A stretch of 64,000 bases of DNA from contig CACGDW010000002.1 of assembly GCA_902571925.1 (NCBI GenBank), positions 62,001-126,000 on the forward strand, written 5' to 3'. The stretch's first letter is position 1. Each line of letters opens with the position of its first letter. The notes under the pieces were generated by a model that saw only the letters and a list, made by a program, of their open reading frames with translations, was not told where the DNA came from and ran no database searches. The DNA comes from an uncultured Pelagibacteraceae bacterium (GTDB lineage Bacteria > Pseudomonadota > Alphaproteobacteria > Pelagibacterales > Pelagibacteraceae). This document shows, in pieces, positions 47,394 through 56,611 of this stretch. A program made the position numbers and the translations under genes.

Positions 47394-47670
47394 TTATTTT
47401 TTTAAACAAATCTTTAGTCATTTTGAAGTGAATAATTCTTTTTTTGGCGGTATTTACTTTCTCTCCAGTTTTTGGATTCCTTGAGATTCTAGCTTTTTGT
47501 ATATTGGTTGAAAAAATTCCAAATCCTCTTAATTCGACTCTTTCTCCTTTTTTTAGAGTTATTTTTATTTCATCAAGAATTATGTCTATGATTTTTTCTA
47601 AATCTTTTTTCAGAAAGTTTGGATAATTTTTTGAAAGTTGTTTTAAAAGCTTTGATTTTACAATAGCCAA
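47383..47670 (-). CDS. ihfB: Integration host factor subunit beta
   Basis: 95-residue HU/IHF-family DNA-bending protein. The minor-groove arm carries SRNPKTGEKV with the intercalating Pro, preceded by VELRGFGIFS. Location directly after rpsA and before pyrF is the conserved ihfB site, which favours IHF-beta over HU. Eleven bases after rpsA. Confidence 0.93.
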   Translation of the reverse strand: MAIVKSKLLKQLSKNYPNFLKKDLEKIIDIILDEIKITLKKGERVELRGFGIFSTNIQKARISRNPKTGEKVNTAKKRIIHFKMTKDLFKKINDE

Positions 47671-47681
47671 ATTATAATTTT

Positions 47682-49406
47682 CTATTTTTTACTTTTTTTG
47701 TTTTTCAAATCCTCAGACAAAGACGAAAAGGGTAAATTCTTTCCTGAACCCTCTGAACCATATTTTTCTAGCGCCTCTTTTTTTTCTATTTCTTCAAAAA
47801 GCTTTATACTAAGAATGACCTTTCTTTTTGTGAAATCTAGATCTGCAATTGCACAATCAATTCTTTCATCTCCCGTAAACCTTGATGGTCTAGCGTCTGC
47901 TGCATTAATTGCTATAAGAGATTTTTTTATTTGAAAATCCATATCACAACCCTCAGGCCTTACTGTCAAACCCTTATTATCAGTAGAAATAATCTTAACT
48001 GTTATAATTTGATTAACTTTTTTATCCTTAAACCAATCAAACGGGTCTGCTTGTGTTTGTTTTAAACCAACTCTAATTTTTTGTTCTAAAGTTTTGATTT
48101 CTAAAACTTTAACTTCTATTTTATCACCTTTTTTGTATTTATTAAGTTCTTCCTCACCATTATTTTTATAAGTTAGATCATTACAGTGCAAAAATGTATC
48201 AATATTAAATTCCTCAGGTTTTACAAATAAAGAATATTCATTTTTATTTATAATTTCACCTGTAAAGTTTTCTCCTACAGGAAATTTTTTCTCAAATTTT
48301 TCAAAAGGATTATCTTGTGTCAATTTATGAGAAATTGCCACTCTTCTTTTTGTTTTATCAATTTCTGTAATTACACAATCTATTTCGTCACCAATATTAA
48401 ACATTTTTTTTGCTGAAACATTTTTTTTATTCCAGCTAAGTTCACTTGAGTGAAGAAGCGTTGTTAGACCTGGTTCAAGCTCACAAAAAGCACCAAAATC
48501 CATAATCTTCATTACCTTAGCTTTATAAATTTTATTTAATTCATAATTTTCGATATGTTCAAAAGGGTCTGGAGACAATTGTTTTACTGAACACCCAACT
48601 TGTAATTTTTCTTTATCAACTGAAATTACTTTAAGATCATGTTTTTCACCTATACTAAAAACTTCATCTGGATGATTAACTCTTGAATAAGAAATTTCTT
48701 GTAAGTGTACTAATACATCTAATTCGTTATTTACATTAAAGAAACATCCAAATGAGCTATAACCTTTTACTTCTGCACCTTTAATAATATCTCCAATCTT
48801 ATACTTTTCTATTATCTTAATTTTGTCTTCTTTTTTAAATGAAGAGATGATTTCGCGTCTAGACACACATGCGTTACCCCTAATTTTGTCTAATTTAATA
48901 AGTGCAAATTTTTGAGGCTCATTCATTAAATGACTTATATCTTTCAAGGGCTTATCGCTTATTTGAGATCCAGGTAAAAACATTAGTGATCCAGTATCTA
49001 TGTGTTCTACTATACATCCTCCCTTACATTTCGATGTAATTTTACCCATTATAGGTTCGTTTTTTTCATAAGCCTCCACAAGTTTATCCCACCCTTTAAT
49101 TTTTTGGGCTTTACTAGCTGATACTAAAACTTCTCCATTTTTATCCTCAATTTTTTCTAATAAGACTGGAATTGTTTCACCTAATTTAATCTTTTCTGAA
49201 AGACCCATACTTTTTAACTCGTTAATATCTAAAACTGGCTCACTTTTAAGACCTTCAACAAAAAGGAATACGAATTTTTCAGTAATTTTATTTATTTTTC
49301 CTTCTATAATTTTTCCTTCTTCAATTTGTATCTTTGAAAGTTGATTATTTAAAAGTTGTTCAAACTCTTTAGACTGAGGTGTATTTAAATTTTTGTATAT
49401 TTCCAT
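47682..49406 (-). CDS. rpsA: 30S ribosomal protein S1
   Basis: 574 residues with six S1 (OB-fold) repeats; repeats 3-6 show clear GDxIxxxVxxxxxxGxFVxL-like patterns (for example YKIGDIIKGAEVKGYSSFG and YKAKVMKIMDFGAFCELEPG). It binds mRNA leaders during initiation. The 93-base upstream gap has no cmk gene, which normally lies between aroA and rpsA, but holds a TATATT -10-like element. No strong Shine-Dalgarno sequence precedes the ATG, a common trait of rpsA. Confidence 0.96.
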   Translation of the reverse strand: MEIYKNLNTPQSKEFEQLLNNQLSKIQIEEGKIIEGKINKITEKFVFLFVEGLKSEPVLDINELKSMGLSEKIKLGETIPVLLEKIEDKNGEVLVSASKAQKIKGWDKLVEAYEKNEPIMGKITSKCKGGCIVEHIDTGSLMFLPGSQISDKPLKDISHLMNEPQKFALIKLDKIRGNACVSRREIISSFKKEDKIKIIEKYKIGDIIKGAEVKGYSSFGCFFNVNNELDVLVHLQEISYSRVNHPDEVFSIGEKHDLKVISVDKEKLQVGCSVKQLSPDPFEHIENYELNKIYKAKVMKIMDFGAFCELEPGLTTLLHSSELSWNKKNVSAKKMFNIGDEIDCVITEIDKTKRRVAISHKLTQDNPFEKFEKKFPVGENFTGEIINKNEYSLFVKPEEFNIDTFLHCNDLTYKNNGEEELNKYKKGDKIEVKVLEIKTLEQKIRVGLKQTQADPFDWFKDKKVNQIITVKIISTDNKGLTVRPEGCDMDFQIKKSLIAINAADARPSRFTGDERIDCAIADLDFTKRKVILSIKLFEEIEKKEALEKYGSEGSGKNLPFSSLSEDLKNKKSKK

Positions 49407-49499
49407 GTATGTTATATGCTCTTAATTAAAAGCAGGAACTTCTACTTAAATTTAATATAATTAGCAACAGTAAAAATTTGTTTAAATTTGGCTTATTTT

Positions 49500-50813
49500 T
49501 TACATTAATTTTTTAAGAGTTTTCAAAAATGTGGGAAAAGATGTTTTAATTGACTCAAAGTCATATATATCCCAATTCCCCTTAGTTTTGAAGGTCAGAG
49601 CAGCAATAACACTCATCATGAACACTCTGTGATCTTTAAGAAAATTTTTTATTTGTATGTTATTTTTAATAATTAGATTCGGATTACCATATATTTTTAT
49701 AGAATTTTTTGTTAATTTAGTTCTGATACCCATATAGTTCAAAATCTTTGATCCCCAAATTAATCTTGGACTTTCTTTTTGATTAAGTTCAGCTAGGTTT
49801 TTAAATATAGAGATACCCTTCGATTTTGCCGCAACTAAAAAAATGATTAAAAATTCGTCTATTGCTCTACTATTATATTTTGTTGGACAGTTAATAGCTT
49901 TTAAATTTTTTGAACTTTTTACAAAAATATCCGCAGTCTTTTCACCTTTATAATTTTTCTTGTTTAAAATTTTAATTGAAGCCCCCATTTTTTTTAAAAT
50001 ATCAATTATACCAATTCTTGAGGGGTTTATATTAATATTTTTAATTAGTAGTTTTGAGTCTTCAGATAGGATTGTCAAAACTATAAAAAAAGAACAAGAG
50101 CTTATATCACCAGGAATTTTATAATTAAGAGGCTTGATGTTTTTAACTCCCCTAACTTGAATTATATCATATTTTTTATATTTTTTTATTCTTAGGGGTA
50201 TCTTTAAGTATTTAAATAATATTTCTGTGTGGTCCCTAGATTTTTTTGCTTTTATTTTTGTAACTCCTTCTGACTTTAATGCAGCAAGCATAATACTTGT
50301 TTTGCATTGTGCTGAACCTTTGTTTTCAATGTAGTCAATTGATTTAGGTTTATTTATTCCTTTCATGGTCAAAGGAAGAGTTTTTTTTAGAGAAAATGAA
50401 GCACCAAATTTTTTTAAAGGCTTTATAACTCTGGAGAAGTCTCTCTTAGATAAACTTTTATCACCTGTTAGTTTAATTTTATTATCATAATTTATTAATA
50501 AACCTAATATTAACCTTCCAAGAGTACCAGAATTTCCAGCGTTTAAGATTAAATTTTCTTTTTGTTTATAATTGAGTCCTACTCCAATAATGATACATTT
50601 ATCTTTAGACATTTTAACTTTTGCTCCTAATTTTTTTACACAATGTAAAGCACTAAATACATCTTCAGATTTTAATAAGTTATAAGCGACTGATTTTTTT
50701 TTTGATAAAGATGAAAGCAAGACCCATCTTATTGAAAGGCTTTTATCACCCTCAACTGAAATTGTTTTATTAAATGAATTAATTAGCTTATTTATTTTTA
50801 ATGACTTTTTCAT
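49500..50813 (-). CDS. aroA: 3-phosphoshikimate 1-carboxyvinyltransferase (EPSP synthase)
   Basis: 437 residues. Conserved sites are SVEGDKSLSIRWVLL (shikimate-phosphate Lys/Ser), LNAGNSGTLGRLILGLL, SLSKRDFSRVIKPL, KGSAQCKTSIMLAAL, SRDHTE, GDISSCSFF, the catalytic Asp in RAIDEFLIIFL and the Glu/Arg in QKESPRL. The NSGT form of the Gly-rich loop and the SLSKRDF stretch lean to the class II type of alphaproteobacteria, but this is not certain. It condenses PEP with shikimate-3-phosphate. Following gene on the strand is rpsA without the usual cmk between. Confidence 0.93.
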   Translation of the reverse strand: MKKSLKINKLINSFNKTISVEGDKSLSIRWVLLSSLSKKKSVAYNLLKSEDVFSALHCVKKLGAKVKMSKDKCIIIGVGLNYKQKENLILNAGNSGTLGRLILGLLINYDNKIKLTGDKSLSKRDFSRVIKPLKKFGASFSLKKTLPLTMKGINKPKSIDYIENKGSAQCKTSIMLAALKSEGVTKIKAKKSRDHTEILFKYLKIPLRIKKYKKYDIIQVRGVKNIKPLNYKIPGDISSCSFFIVLTILSEDSKLLIKNININPSRIGIIDILKKMGASIKILNKKNYKGEKTADIFVKSSKNLKAINCPTKYNSRAIDEFLIIFLVAAKSKGISIFKNLAELNQKESPRLIWGSKILNYMGIRTKLTKNSIKIYGNPNLIIKNNIQIKNFLKDHRVFMMSVIAALTFKTKGNWDIYDFESIKTSFPTFLKTLKKLM

Positions 50814-50834
50814 TATAAAAATTATAAAAAGATA

Positions 50835-51605
50835 TTAAAAAAACTCTCCAAAATATTCAGTTTTTGCATTTTGATCTTTAATTAGTTTATTAGGAGAGCC
50901 TTCGGCAATAATCTTACAATTTGACAATATAAGAGCTCTATCTACTATTGACAAAAGCTCTCTAGCTTGATGTTCACATATTATTATACACATATTTGGT
51001 TTTTCTTTTTGTAAATTGACTAATATTTCTTTTAACATATGTATTGTTAAAACATCTAATGCTGCAAATATTTCATCACATAAAAGAATTTTAGGATCAC
51101 CAAGAAGAGCCATACATATAACTAGTTTACGCCTTTGTCCTCCAGATAAAAACTTGGCTTTTATTTCTTGAACATTATCGAGAGCAAATTTTGAAATTAG
51201 GTGATGAATTTTTGAGACTCTTTCTCTTTCATCTTTAATAATTATTTCTCCTATAGCTTTTAAATTTTCTAATAAACTTAAATCGTTGAAGAAACCTCCG
51301 TATTGAGGCACATATCCAATTTTATATTTTTTTGCCCTCAAAAAGATAGGATAAGAAGTTGCATCAGATCCTTCTATAATAATCTTTCCAAAATCAGGTT
51401 TTACTAAACCCATAAGAATATTAAAAATTGTACTTTTACCTGCTCCATTAGGCCCTAAAAGCCCAATTATTTCTCCAGAATTCATGCTAAAGCTTATATT
51501 GTCTAATATCTGTCTTTTACCAAAAGACAAAGATATTTTTTCAAGCCTTGCCACTGGAAGTTTATTTTTAAAAGCTTTTATTCTGAATTTTTTAATTAGT
51601 GCCAT
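50835..51605 (-). CDS. lptB: LPS export ABC transporter ATP-binding protein LptB
   Basis: 256 residues. Walker A GPNGAGKST (about residues 53-61), Q-loop YVPQYGGFFNDLS, signature FLSGGQRRK, Walker B ILLCDEIFAALD (usual LLLDEPFAG(I/V)DP) and the switch His in IICEHQARE. A basic N-terminal extension of about 18 residues precedes the ABC core. It powers LPS extraction with LptFG. Overlaps lptC by 14 bases; no lptA lies between. Confidence 0.9.
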   Translation of the reverse strand: MALIKKFRIKAFKNKLPVARLEKISLSFGKRQILDNISFSMNSGEIIGLLGPNGAGKSTIFNILMGLVKPDFGKIIIEGSDATSYPIFLRAKKYKIGYVPQYGGFFNDLSLLENLKAIGEIIIKDERERVSKIHHLISKFALDNVQEIKAKFLSGGQRRKLVICMALLGDPKILLCDEIFAALDVLTIHMLKEILVNLQKEKPNMCIIICEHQARELLSIVDRALILSNCKIIAEGSPNKLIKDQNAKTEYFGEFF

Positions 51606-52176
51606 CTTTTATATAATTTATTTTAATTTTTTCATTTTTATTGAACATTGAAATTTTTGAAGATCTATCCAGTAAGTTAAATTCTATTTTATCAGCATAA
51701 ATTTCTGATAAAAAATTTTTATAAAAAATATTACCAGATAATATAGCAATATTTTCAGATAATTTAGCTTCCATAAAATCACAAGAGACTAGTTGATTTT
51801 CAAAAGTTATTAAAACATCCCCACTAAATCTAGTATTATAAGTAATATTATTATAAATAGCTTCTTGAGATGTTACAATAATTTCATTTTTTTTGTCAAA
51901 TTTAATTTTTGCATTTACAATCTGTAAATTTATTAAATTCGGATTTTCTATATCTGCTGTACCAGTCTTTGCTGCTATAATATATTCATTCCCATATATG
52001 TCTTTCGAAAAATAACTCAAATCTTTTATTAAATTTTGATCATTGGATTTTACAATATTTTTAATTTCTTTCTTATCTGTTTTTATATCAGGTGAGAAAT
52101 AATTATAATAAAAACTCACTGTAATTATTAAAAGAAATAATAATAAAACTATTTGTATAAAAGTTTTTTTATTCAT
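51592..52176 (-). CDS. lptC: LPS export protein LptC (OstA-like)
   Basis: 194 residues: an N-terminal membrane anchor (about 5-27) and a periplasmic beta-jellyroll region with repeated strands such as EIIVTSQEAIYNN, SGDVLITFENQLVSCDF and AILSGNIFYKNF that resembles the OstA/LptC fold. It bridges LptFG to the periplasmic LptA. LptA, normally encoded next, is not found between this gene and lptB. Three bases after kdsD. Confidence 0.82.
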   Translation of the reverse strand: MNKKTFIQIVLLLFLLIITVSFYYNYFSPDIKTDKKEIKNIVKSNDQNLIKDLSYFSKDIYGNEYIIAAKTGTADIENPNLINLQIVNAKIKFDKKNEIIVTSQEAIYNNITYNTRFSGDVLITFENQLVSCDFMEAKLSENIAILSGNIFYKNFLSEIYADKIEFNLLDRSSKISMFNKNEKIKINYIKDGTN

Positions 52177-52179
52177 TTT

Positions 52180-53148
52180 CTAATTTGTGTTGGACTCTAA
52201 TATTTGATGTATATGAAGAATACCAATTGTTTTTTTATTGTTATCTTTTTTGTATACACATAAACAAGTAATTTTTCTTTCGTTCATGATATTTAATGCT
52301 TTTTCAACAAGAGTATCTTTTTCAATACTAATAGGATTTTTTGTCATAAAAAACTTAATTCTCTTCTTTAAAATTTCATTATTTTTTTGGATTATTCTCT
52401 TAATATCTCCATCTGTAAAAATACCAGTTGTCATTTTTTTATTGTTTCTAGCTATGACAACTCCAAGCTTCTTGTTATTTAAAACTTTTAAACCATTCTT
52501 AATAGTATCATTTTCATTAATAAAAGGAATTTTCACTTTTGTTGTCATAAGATCTTCAGCTGTTTTTAATTTATTACTTATGCTTCCTGCAGGATGAAAC
52601 TTTTTAAAATCTAGTTTCCCAAATTTTTTGTACTGCATTGCAGCAATTGCTAAGGCATCTCCAATAGATAATTGAATTGCTGTGCTAGTAGTAGGTACAA
52701 TTCCAAAACCAGCTTCTTGTGAATCAGGAATTAGCAGTCTTATATCAGATGCCTTATAAAGAATTGAATTTTTTTTTGAAACTATGCAAATAAGTTTGAC
52801 TTTGTGACGATTGGTAAATTTTATAATATTTTTCAACTCCTCTGAGTTTCCTGAATTACTAATTAATATAACAACATCTTTTTTTGTAATCCCCCCTAAA
52901 TCACCATGAGAACAATCACTTGCAGATATATGAAAAGAGGGTGTTCCAACAGATGAGAATGTTGCAGCTAACTTTGATGCAATTAATCCACTTTTACCAA
53001 CTCCAGCTAATATAACTTTTGACTGACAGTTTGCTATAGCATGCACAGCATTGTTAAATGATGGGGTGATAAATTTTTTCAATTTAATCAAACCCTTAAT
53101 TTCTAAGTCAATTACATTTTTTGCAATATTGATAAAATTTTTTTTCAT
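52180..53148 (-). CDS. kdsD: Arabinose-5-phosphate isomerase (KpsF/GutQ family)
   Basis: 322 residues: an SIS sugar-isomerase domain (VILAGVGKSGLIASKLAAT, ISASDCSHGDLGG, LISNSGNSEELKN) followed by two CBS domains (VKIPFINENDTIKNGLKVLN and NPISIEKDTLVEKALNIM). It converts ribulose-5-phosphate to arabinose-5-phosphate for KDO; kdsB in this window acts later on the same pathway. Between the RNase D-like gene and lptC, the normal alphaproteobacterial order. Confidence 0.93.
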   Translation of the reverse strand: MKKNFINIAKNVIDLEIKGLIKLKKFITPSFNNAVHAIANCQSKVILAGVGKSGLIASKLAATFSSVGTPSFHISASDCSHGDLGGITKKDVVILISNSGNSEELKNIIKFTNRHKVKLICIVSKKNSILYKASDIRLLIPDSQEAGFGIVPTTSTAIQLSIGDALAIAAMQYKKFGKLDFKKFHPAGSISNKLKTAEDLMTTKVKIPFINENDTIKNGLKVLNNKKLGVVIARNNKKMTTGIFTDGDIKRIIQKNNEILKKRIKFFMTKNPISIEKDTLVEKALNIMNERKITCLCVYKKDNNKKTIGILHIHQILESNTN

Positions 53149-53152
53149 CTAA

Positions 53153-53764
53153 TTAGTGAGACCATATATCGTCCTTAAATAAGGCAAGATCAAGTTCAAC
53201 TCTAGTTTTAAGAAAATCTAAACAATCTCTATAAAGTTTTATCCTTTTTTCTCTCTCCAAAATCTTATTTAACTCAGAATGGATTTTGTGAAGATGGACC
53301 ACGTCATTTGCACAATACTTTAATTGAGCAGGTGTAAGCTCACCACCAAAATCTGAATTTTGAAATTGTTTACTTATATCTATATTCAAAAATTCTTTTA
53401 TAAGAGTTTTTAGAGAATGACTATCAGAATAAGATCTCGCAAGCTTCGAGGCTATTTTTGTATCTAAAATATTATTAGTTTCTGTTTTAAGATAATATTT
53501 AATATGAGCAATGTCTGCTCTTCCATAGTGAAAAATTTTTGTAATTTCTTTGTTACTTAAAATTTTAACTAAATTAGGAGCTTTATAATTTGATCTGTCC
53601 AATTGAACTATATGAGCGTCATTATTTCCCGATGAAATTTGTATGATACAAAGAGGATCTCTTCTGATATTCAAACCCATGAATTCGCCATCTACAGCTA
53701 ATACATTGCCTAATTCCAAATCATCTGGTAAGTCATTTTTGTGAAGTTTAATATCAATATTCAT
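53153..53764 (-). CDS. rnd: RNase D-like DEDDy 3'-5' exonuclease (short form)
   Basis: 203 residues, only the exonuclease domain: VLAVDGEFMGLN (Asp/Glu; usual DTE is DGE), FHYGRADIAHIKYYL (second Asp) and YCANDVVHLHKIH (Tyr/Asp, DEDDy type). The HRDC domain of E. coli RNase D is absent, as in other alphaproteobacterial short forms. Likely tRNA or structured-RNA 3' trimming. Divergent from the NDUFA9-like gene across only 17 bases. Confidence 0.85.
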   Translation of the reverse strand: MNIDIKLHKNDLPDDLELGNVLAVDGEFMGLNIRRDPLCIIQISSGNNDAHIVQLDRSNYKAPNLVKILSNKEITKIFHYGRADIAHIKYYLKTETNNILDTKIASKLARSYSDSHSLKTLIKEFLNIDISKQFQNSDFGGELTPAQLKYCANDVVHLHKIHSELNKILEREKRIKLYRDCLDFLKTRVELDLALFKDDIWSH

Positions 53765-53781
53765 TTGTTAAATATATATAT

Positions 53782-54759
53782 ATGAAAGAAAAAAATTGTC
53801 TAATTTTTGGTGGAAGTGGCCAAATAGGAAGACATCTAATAAGGAAGTTAACAAAAAATAACTATAGGGTGACAGTTGTTACGCGTAATATTCACCAAAA
53901 AAGTTATATAATAAAAACACAAGGAAATGCAGGTTATATCAACATTGTAGAAGCAAGTATTTTTGATCAACACAAGATTAAAGAACTTTTTGAGAATACA
54001 AATATATGCATCAACTTAGTTGGGATTTTGTATGAAAAAAAAAATATAAATACTTTTGAAAACATACATTCCATATTTCCATCCTACTTAGCAAAACTTA
54101 GTAAAGATAATAATCTAGAACAATTTATACATTTATCTGCTTTAGGAATAAATGAAGCGGTAGACTCTAAATATGCCAAAAGTAAACTTGATGGTGAAAA
54201 AAACATTCTTAAAAATTATCCATCTGCAACTATTTTAAGGCCTTCTATAGTTTACTCAGTCGATGATAATTTTACAACTAATCTAATGTCGTTGACAAGT
54301 ATTTTACCAATTTTCCCACTTTATTATTCTGGCAATACAAAATTTATGCCTATTCACTGTACGGATTTAATAGAAGTCATTTTTCATGTTATATCAAAAA
54401 ATATTGATTCAAATATTATTGAATGTGTTGGACCTGAAACTCTAACCTTTAAAGAAATTATAAAAAAGCTTTTAAAAAATATTAATAAAAAAAGACTATT
54501 AATTCCGTTACCTTTACCTATCGCAGTTTTATCTTCCAAATTCTTTCAAATTTTTCCTAAACCACTATTAACTGAGGATCAATTAAGACTTTTGAAGTAT
54601 GATAATATACTATCAGGAAGGTATAAGAATAATTCAGATTTAGGTATACCTAGTATAAAATTTTTTGACGAAGAGGTTAAAAAGTATAGTTATATGTGGA
54701 AAGAGGGTGGACAGTTTTCGACTGAACGATATATTACTAAAAGTAATTCTAAAAAATAA
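53782..54759 (+). CDS. NDUFA9-like NAD(P)-binding protein (complex I-associated SDR)
   Basis: 325-residue atypical SDR. The nucleotide-binding GGSGQIGRHLIRKL (residues 9-22) is at the N-terminus; NICINLVGILYE and FIHLSALGINEAVDSKYAKSK (split) contain the modified YxxxK-type region; FMPIHCTDLIEVI is the NDUFA9-family signature, followed by IIECVGPETLTFKEI. Homologues are accessory subunits of mitochondrial complex I; the bacterial role is uncertain (assembly or quinone-related dehydrogenase). Convergent with gcrA. Confidence 0.82.
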   Translation: MKEKNCLIFGGSGQIGRHLIRKLTKNNYRVTVVTRNIHQKSYIIKTQGNAGYINIVEASIFDQHKIKELFENTNICINLVGILYEKKNINTFENIHSIFPSYLAKLSKDNNLEQFIHLSALGINEAVDSKYAKSKLDGEKNILKNYPSATILRPSIVYSVDDNFTTNLMSLTSILPIFPLYYSGNTKFMPIHCTDLIEVIFHVISKNIDSNIIECVGPETLTFKEIIKKLLKNINKKRLLIPLPLPIAVLSSKFFQIFPKPLLTEDQLRLLKYDNILSGRYKNNSDLGIPSIKFFDEEVKKYSYMWKEGGQFSTERYITKSNSKK

Positions 54760-54770
54760 TACTGCAATAC

Positions 54771-54801
54771 AAAAAAAACTATCCAGTTTGAATTTTTTTT
54801 T
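54771..54801. terminator. Possible bidirectional AT-rich terminator
   Basis: Between the convergent NDUFA9-like and gcrA genes: eight As, then AACT-ATCC-AGTT as a short hairpin, and nine Ts (54793-54801 region). The A and T runs serve both directions. The gcrA stop codon lies in the loop. The stem is short and GC-poor, so strength is doubtful. Confidence 0.4.
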
Positions 54802-55270
54802 CAATAAACTCTGGCACTTCTTCTTTCTCCGTAACTTCCTCTTTTTTGCCTTTTGGCTGATAAGCGTATAAAAGATGTAATTTACAATAAGAGAAATCCT
54901 TTAGCGAAGATCTTCCACAAAAATAAAAAGATTTTTCATCTGGATGTCCAATGGGCCATTTGCATGAATTCTCGTCTAATTCCTCCAATTGTTTTGGGTT
55001 CTCTGGTTCAAAATCCTTTTCGATAATCAGAGATTTAAAACGATTTCTACCTTTTCGAGCTTTATTGTTCTTGTTATCAATTGCATTGTCAAAACTCTCA
55101 CTAGATGTGGCTGCTCTAGTTTTAATTTTCGCTGAAAGATTTAATCTATGAGCTTTACCAATTACTGCATTTCGAGTAATACCGCCGATTATTTCAGCAA
55201 TTTGACTAGCAGTATTTCCTTTGCCCCAAAGCTCTTTTAATTTTTTTACTTTTTCATCATTCCAGCTCAT
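54779..55270 (-). CDS. gcrA: Cell-cycle regulator GcrA
   Basis: 163 residues. The N-terminal GcrA DNA-binding helix-turn-helix is MSWNDEKVKKLKELWGKG through ITRNAVIGKAHRLNLS; a flexible basic middle follows, and the C-terminal domain has the C-x(n)-C pattern CKWPIGHPD...FYFCGRSS...YCKLH. In Caulobacter GcrA binds sigma-70 holoenzyme and CcrM-methylated (GANTC) promoters. Single gene; no ccrM here. Confidence 0.92.
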   Translation of the reverse strand: MSWNDEKVKKLKELWGKGNTASQIAEIIGGITRNAVIGKAHRLNLSAKIKTRAATSSESFDNAIDNKNNKARKGRNRFKSLIIEKDFEPENPKQLEELDENSCKWPIGHPDEKSFYFCGRSSLKDFSYCKLHLLYAYQPKGKKEEVTEKEEVPEFIEKKIQTG

Positions 55271-55444
55271 TAAACCCTATATAGTGTGTTTATAAATCTA
55301 TAAAAACACAATATACTGATATTAATTTTAAATAAACAAGGAAATTGTTAAGGTTATGCACATAAAAATCAAAAAAGCCTATATTAAATATTCAATCGAG
55401 GCTTGTATCTTAATATTTTCATTATAGAAGAAGTTAGAGAAAAT

Positions 55445-56611
55445 ATGAGCAATTTAGCAAATAACTATAACAGAAAAAAAATATCATTTTCCTATGGTAA
55501 GGGAAGTTTTTTGCACACAAAAAATGGATTAAAATATTTAGATTTTGTTCAGGGGATAGCTGTAAATTCCTTAGGACATGCTCATCCAAAATTAATTAAA
55601 GCTATGAACAAGCAAGCAAAAAAACTTTGGCATGTTTCAAATGCCTTTACCATTCCCGAAGGAGAAGAGCTCGCAAAAAAAATAGCAAAAAAGACATTTG
55701 CAGATTATGTAATTTTTCAAAATAGTGGCGCAGAAGCAACTGAAGCTGCCATTAAAGCTGCTAGAAGATATTTTTACTCTATTGGTAAACCAAATAAAAA
55801 CAGAATTATTTGTATTAAGAATTCGTTTCATGGCAGAACATTAGCAACAATAAATGCTAGCGGTTCTAAAAAAATGTGTGAAGGATTTGGGCCAAAAGTA
55901 AGTGGTTTTGATCATTTTAACTTTGGAGATCATAAAAAGTTAAAAAATCTCATTAATAAAAAAACAGCTGCCATTATGGTTGAAACTATTATGGGTGAAG
56001 GAGGAATTAAGATTATACCAAATTGGTGTTTAAAAGGACTAAGAAAATTATGCAGTAAAAAAAAGATATTGTTGATACTTGATGAAGTCCAATGTGGTAT
56101 AGGCAGAACAGGTGATTTTTTTGCTTTTGAACAATCAAAAGTAAAGCCAGATATTGTGCCAATAGCAAAAGGTATTGGAGGAGGTTTTCCCATAGGGGCT
56201 GTTTTGATGAATAAAAAAGTTGCATCTGGAATGACACCTGGAACTCACGGATCAACTTTTGGAGGGAATCCCCTCGCTATGAAAATTGGTAATACAGTTT
56301 TTGATATAATTACTAGTAAAAAATTTTTGAATAATGTTAAAAATAATTCTCAATATTTTCATTCTGAATTGAATAAGATTAAACAAAAATTTCCAAAAAT
56401 AATAAAAGAAATAAGAGGAAGAGGTTTTTTGATCGGTTTGCAACTTTTTAAGGATCAAACAAACTTTATAAACGCCCTAATGAAAGAAAAACTTCTAACA
56501 ATTAAAGCTGCAGAAAATGTTATAAGAATTCTACCACCTTTAAATGTTAAAAAAGATGAAATTAATCAAGCTTTAAAGATAATAAATAAAGTTTGCTTAA
56601 AATATAAATAA
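55445..56611 (+). CDS. argD: Acetylornithine aminotransferase
   Basis: 388 residues from ATG 55445 (TTG 55403 would add an unconserved 14-residue tail). Class III aminotransferase: FQNSGAEATEAAIKAARRY, FHGRTLATINASG, LILDEVQCGIGRTG (PLP Asp) and the Schiff-base Lys in PIAKGIGGGFPIGA. Also may act as N-succinyl-DAP aminotransferase, as ArgD often does, which would serve the dapD/dapE pathway here. argF follows directly. The 174-base upstream gap holds an AAGCCT/AGGCTT inverted repeat (about 55374-55404) and no clear promoter. Confidence 0.94.
   Translation: MSNLANNYNRKKISFSYGKGSFLHTKNGLKYLDFVQGIAVNSLGHAHPKLIKAMNKQAKKLWHVSNAFTIPEGEELAKKIAKKTFADYVIFQNSGAEATEAAIKAARRYFYSIGKPNKNRIICIKNSFHGRTLATINASGSKKMCEGFGPKVSGFDHFNFGDHKKLKNLINKKTAAIMVETIMGEGGIKIIPNWCLKGLRKLCSKKKILLILDEVQCGIGRTGDFFAFEQSKVKPDIVPIAKGIGGGFPIGAVLMNKKVASGMTPGTHGSTFGGNPLAMKIGNTVFDIITSKKFLNNVKNNSQYFHSELNKIKQKFPKIIKEIRGRGFLIGLQLFKDQTNFINALMKEKLLTIKAAENVIRILPPLNVKKDEINQALKIINKVCLKYK

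Noticed and set aside
55374-55404. AAGCCT/AGGCTT inverted repeat upstream of argD as a terminator or arginine operator
   Set aside because: Six-base arms with an 18-base loop and no T run are too weak to call, and no ARG-box-like palindrome was evident.
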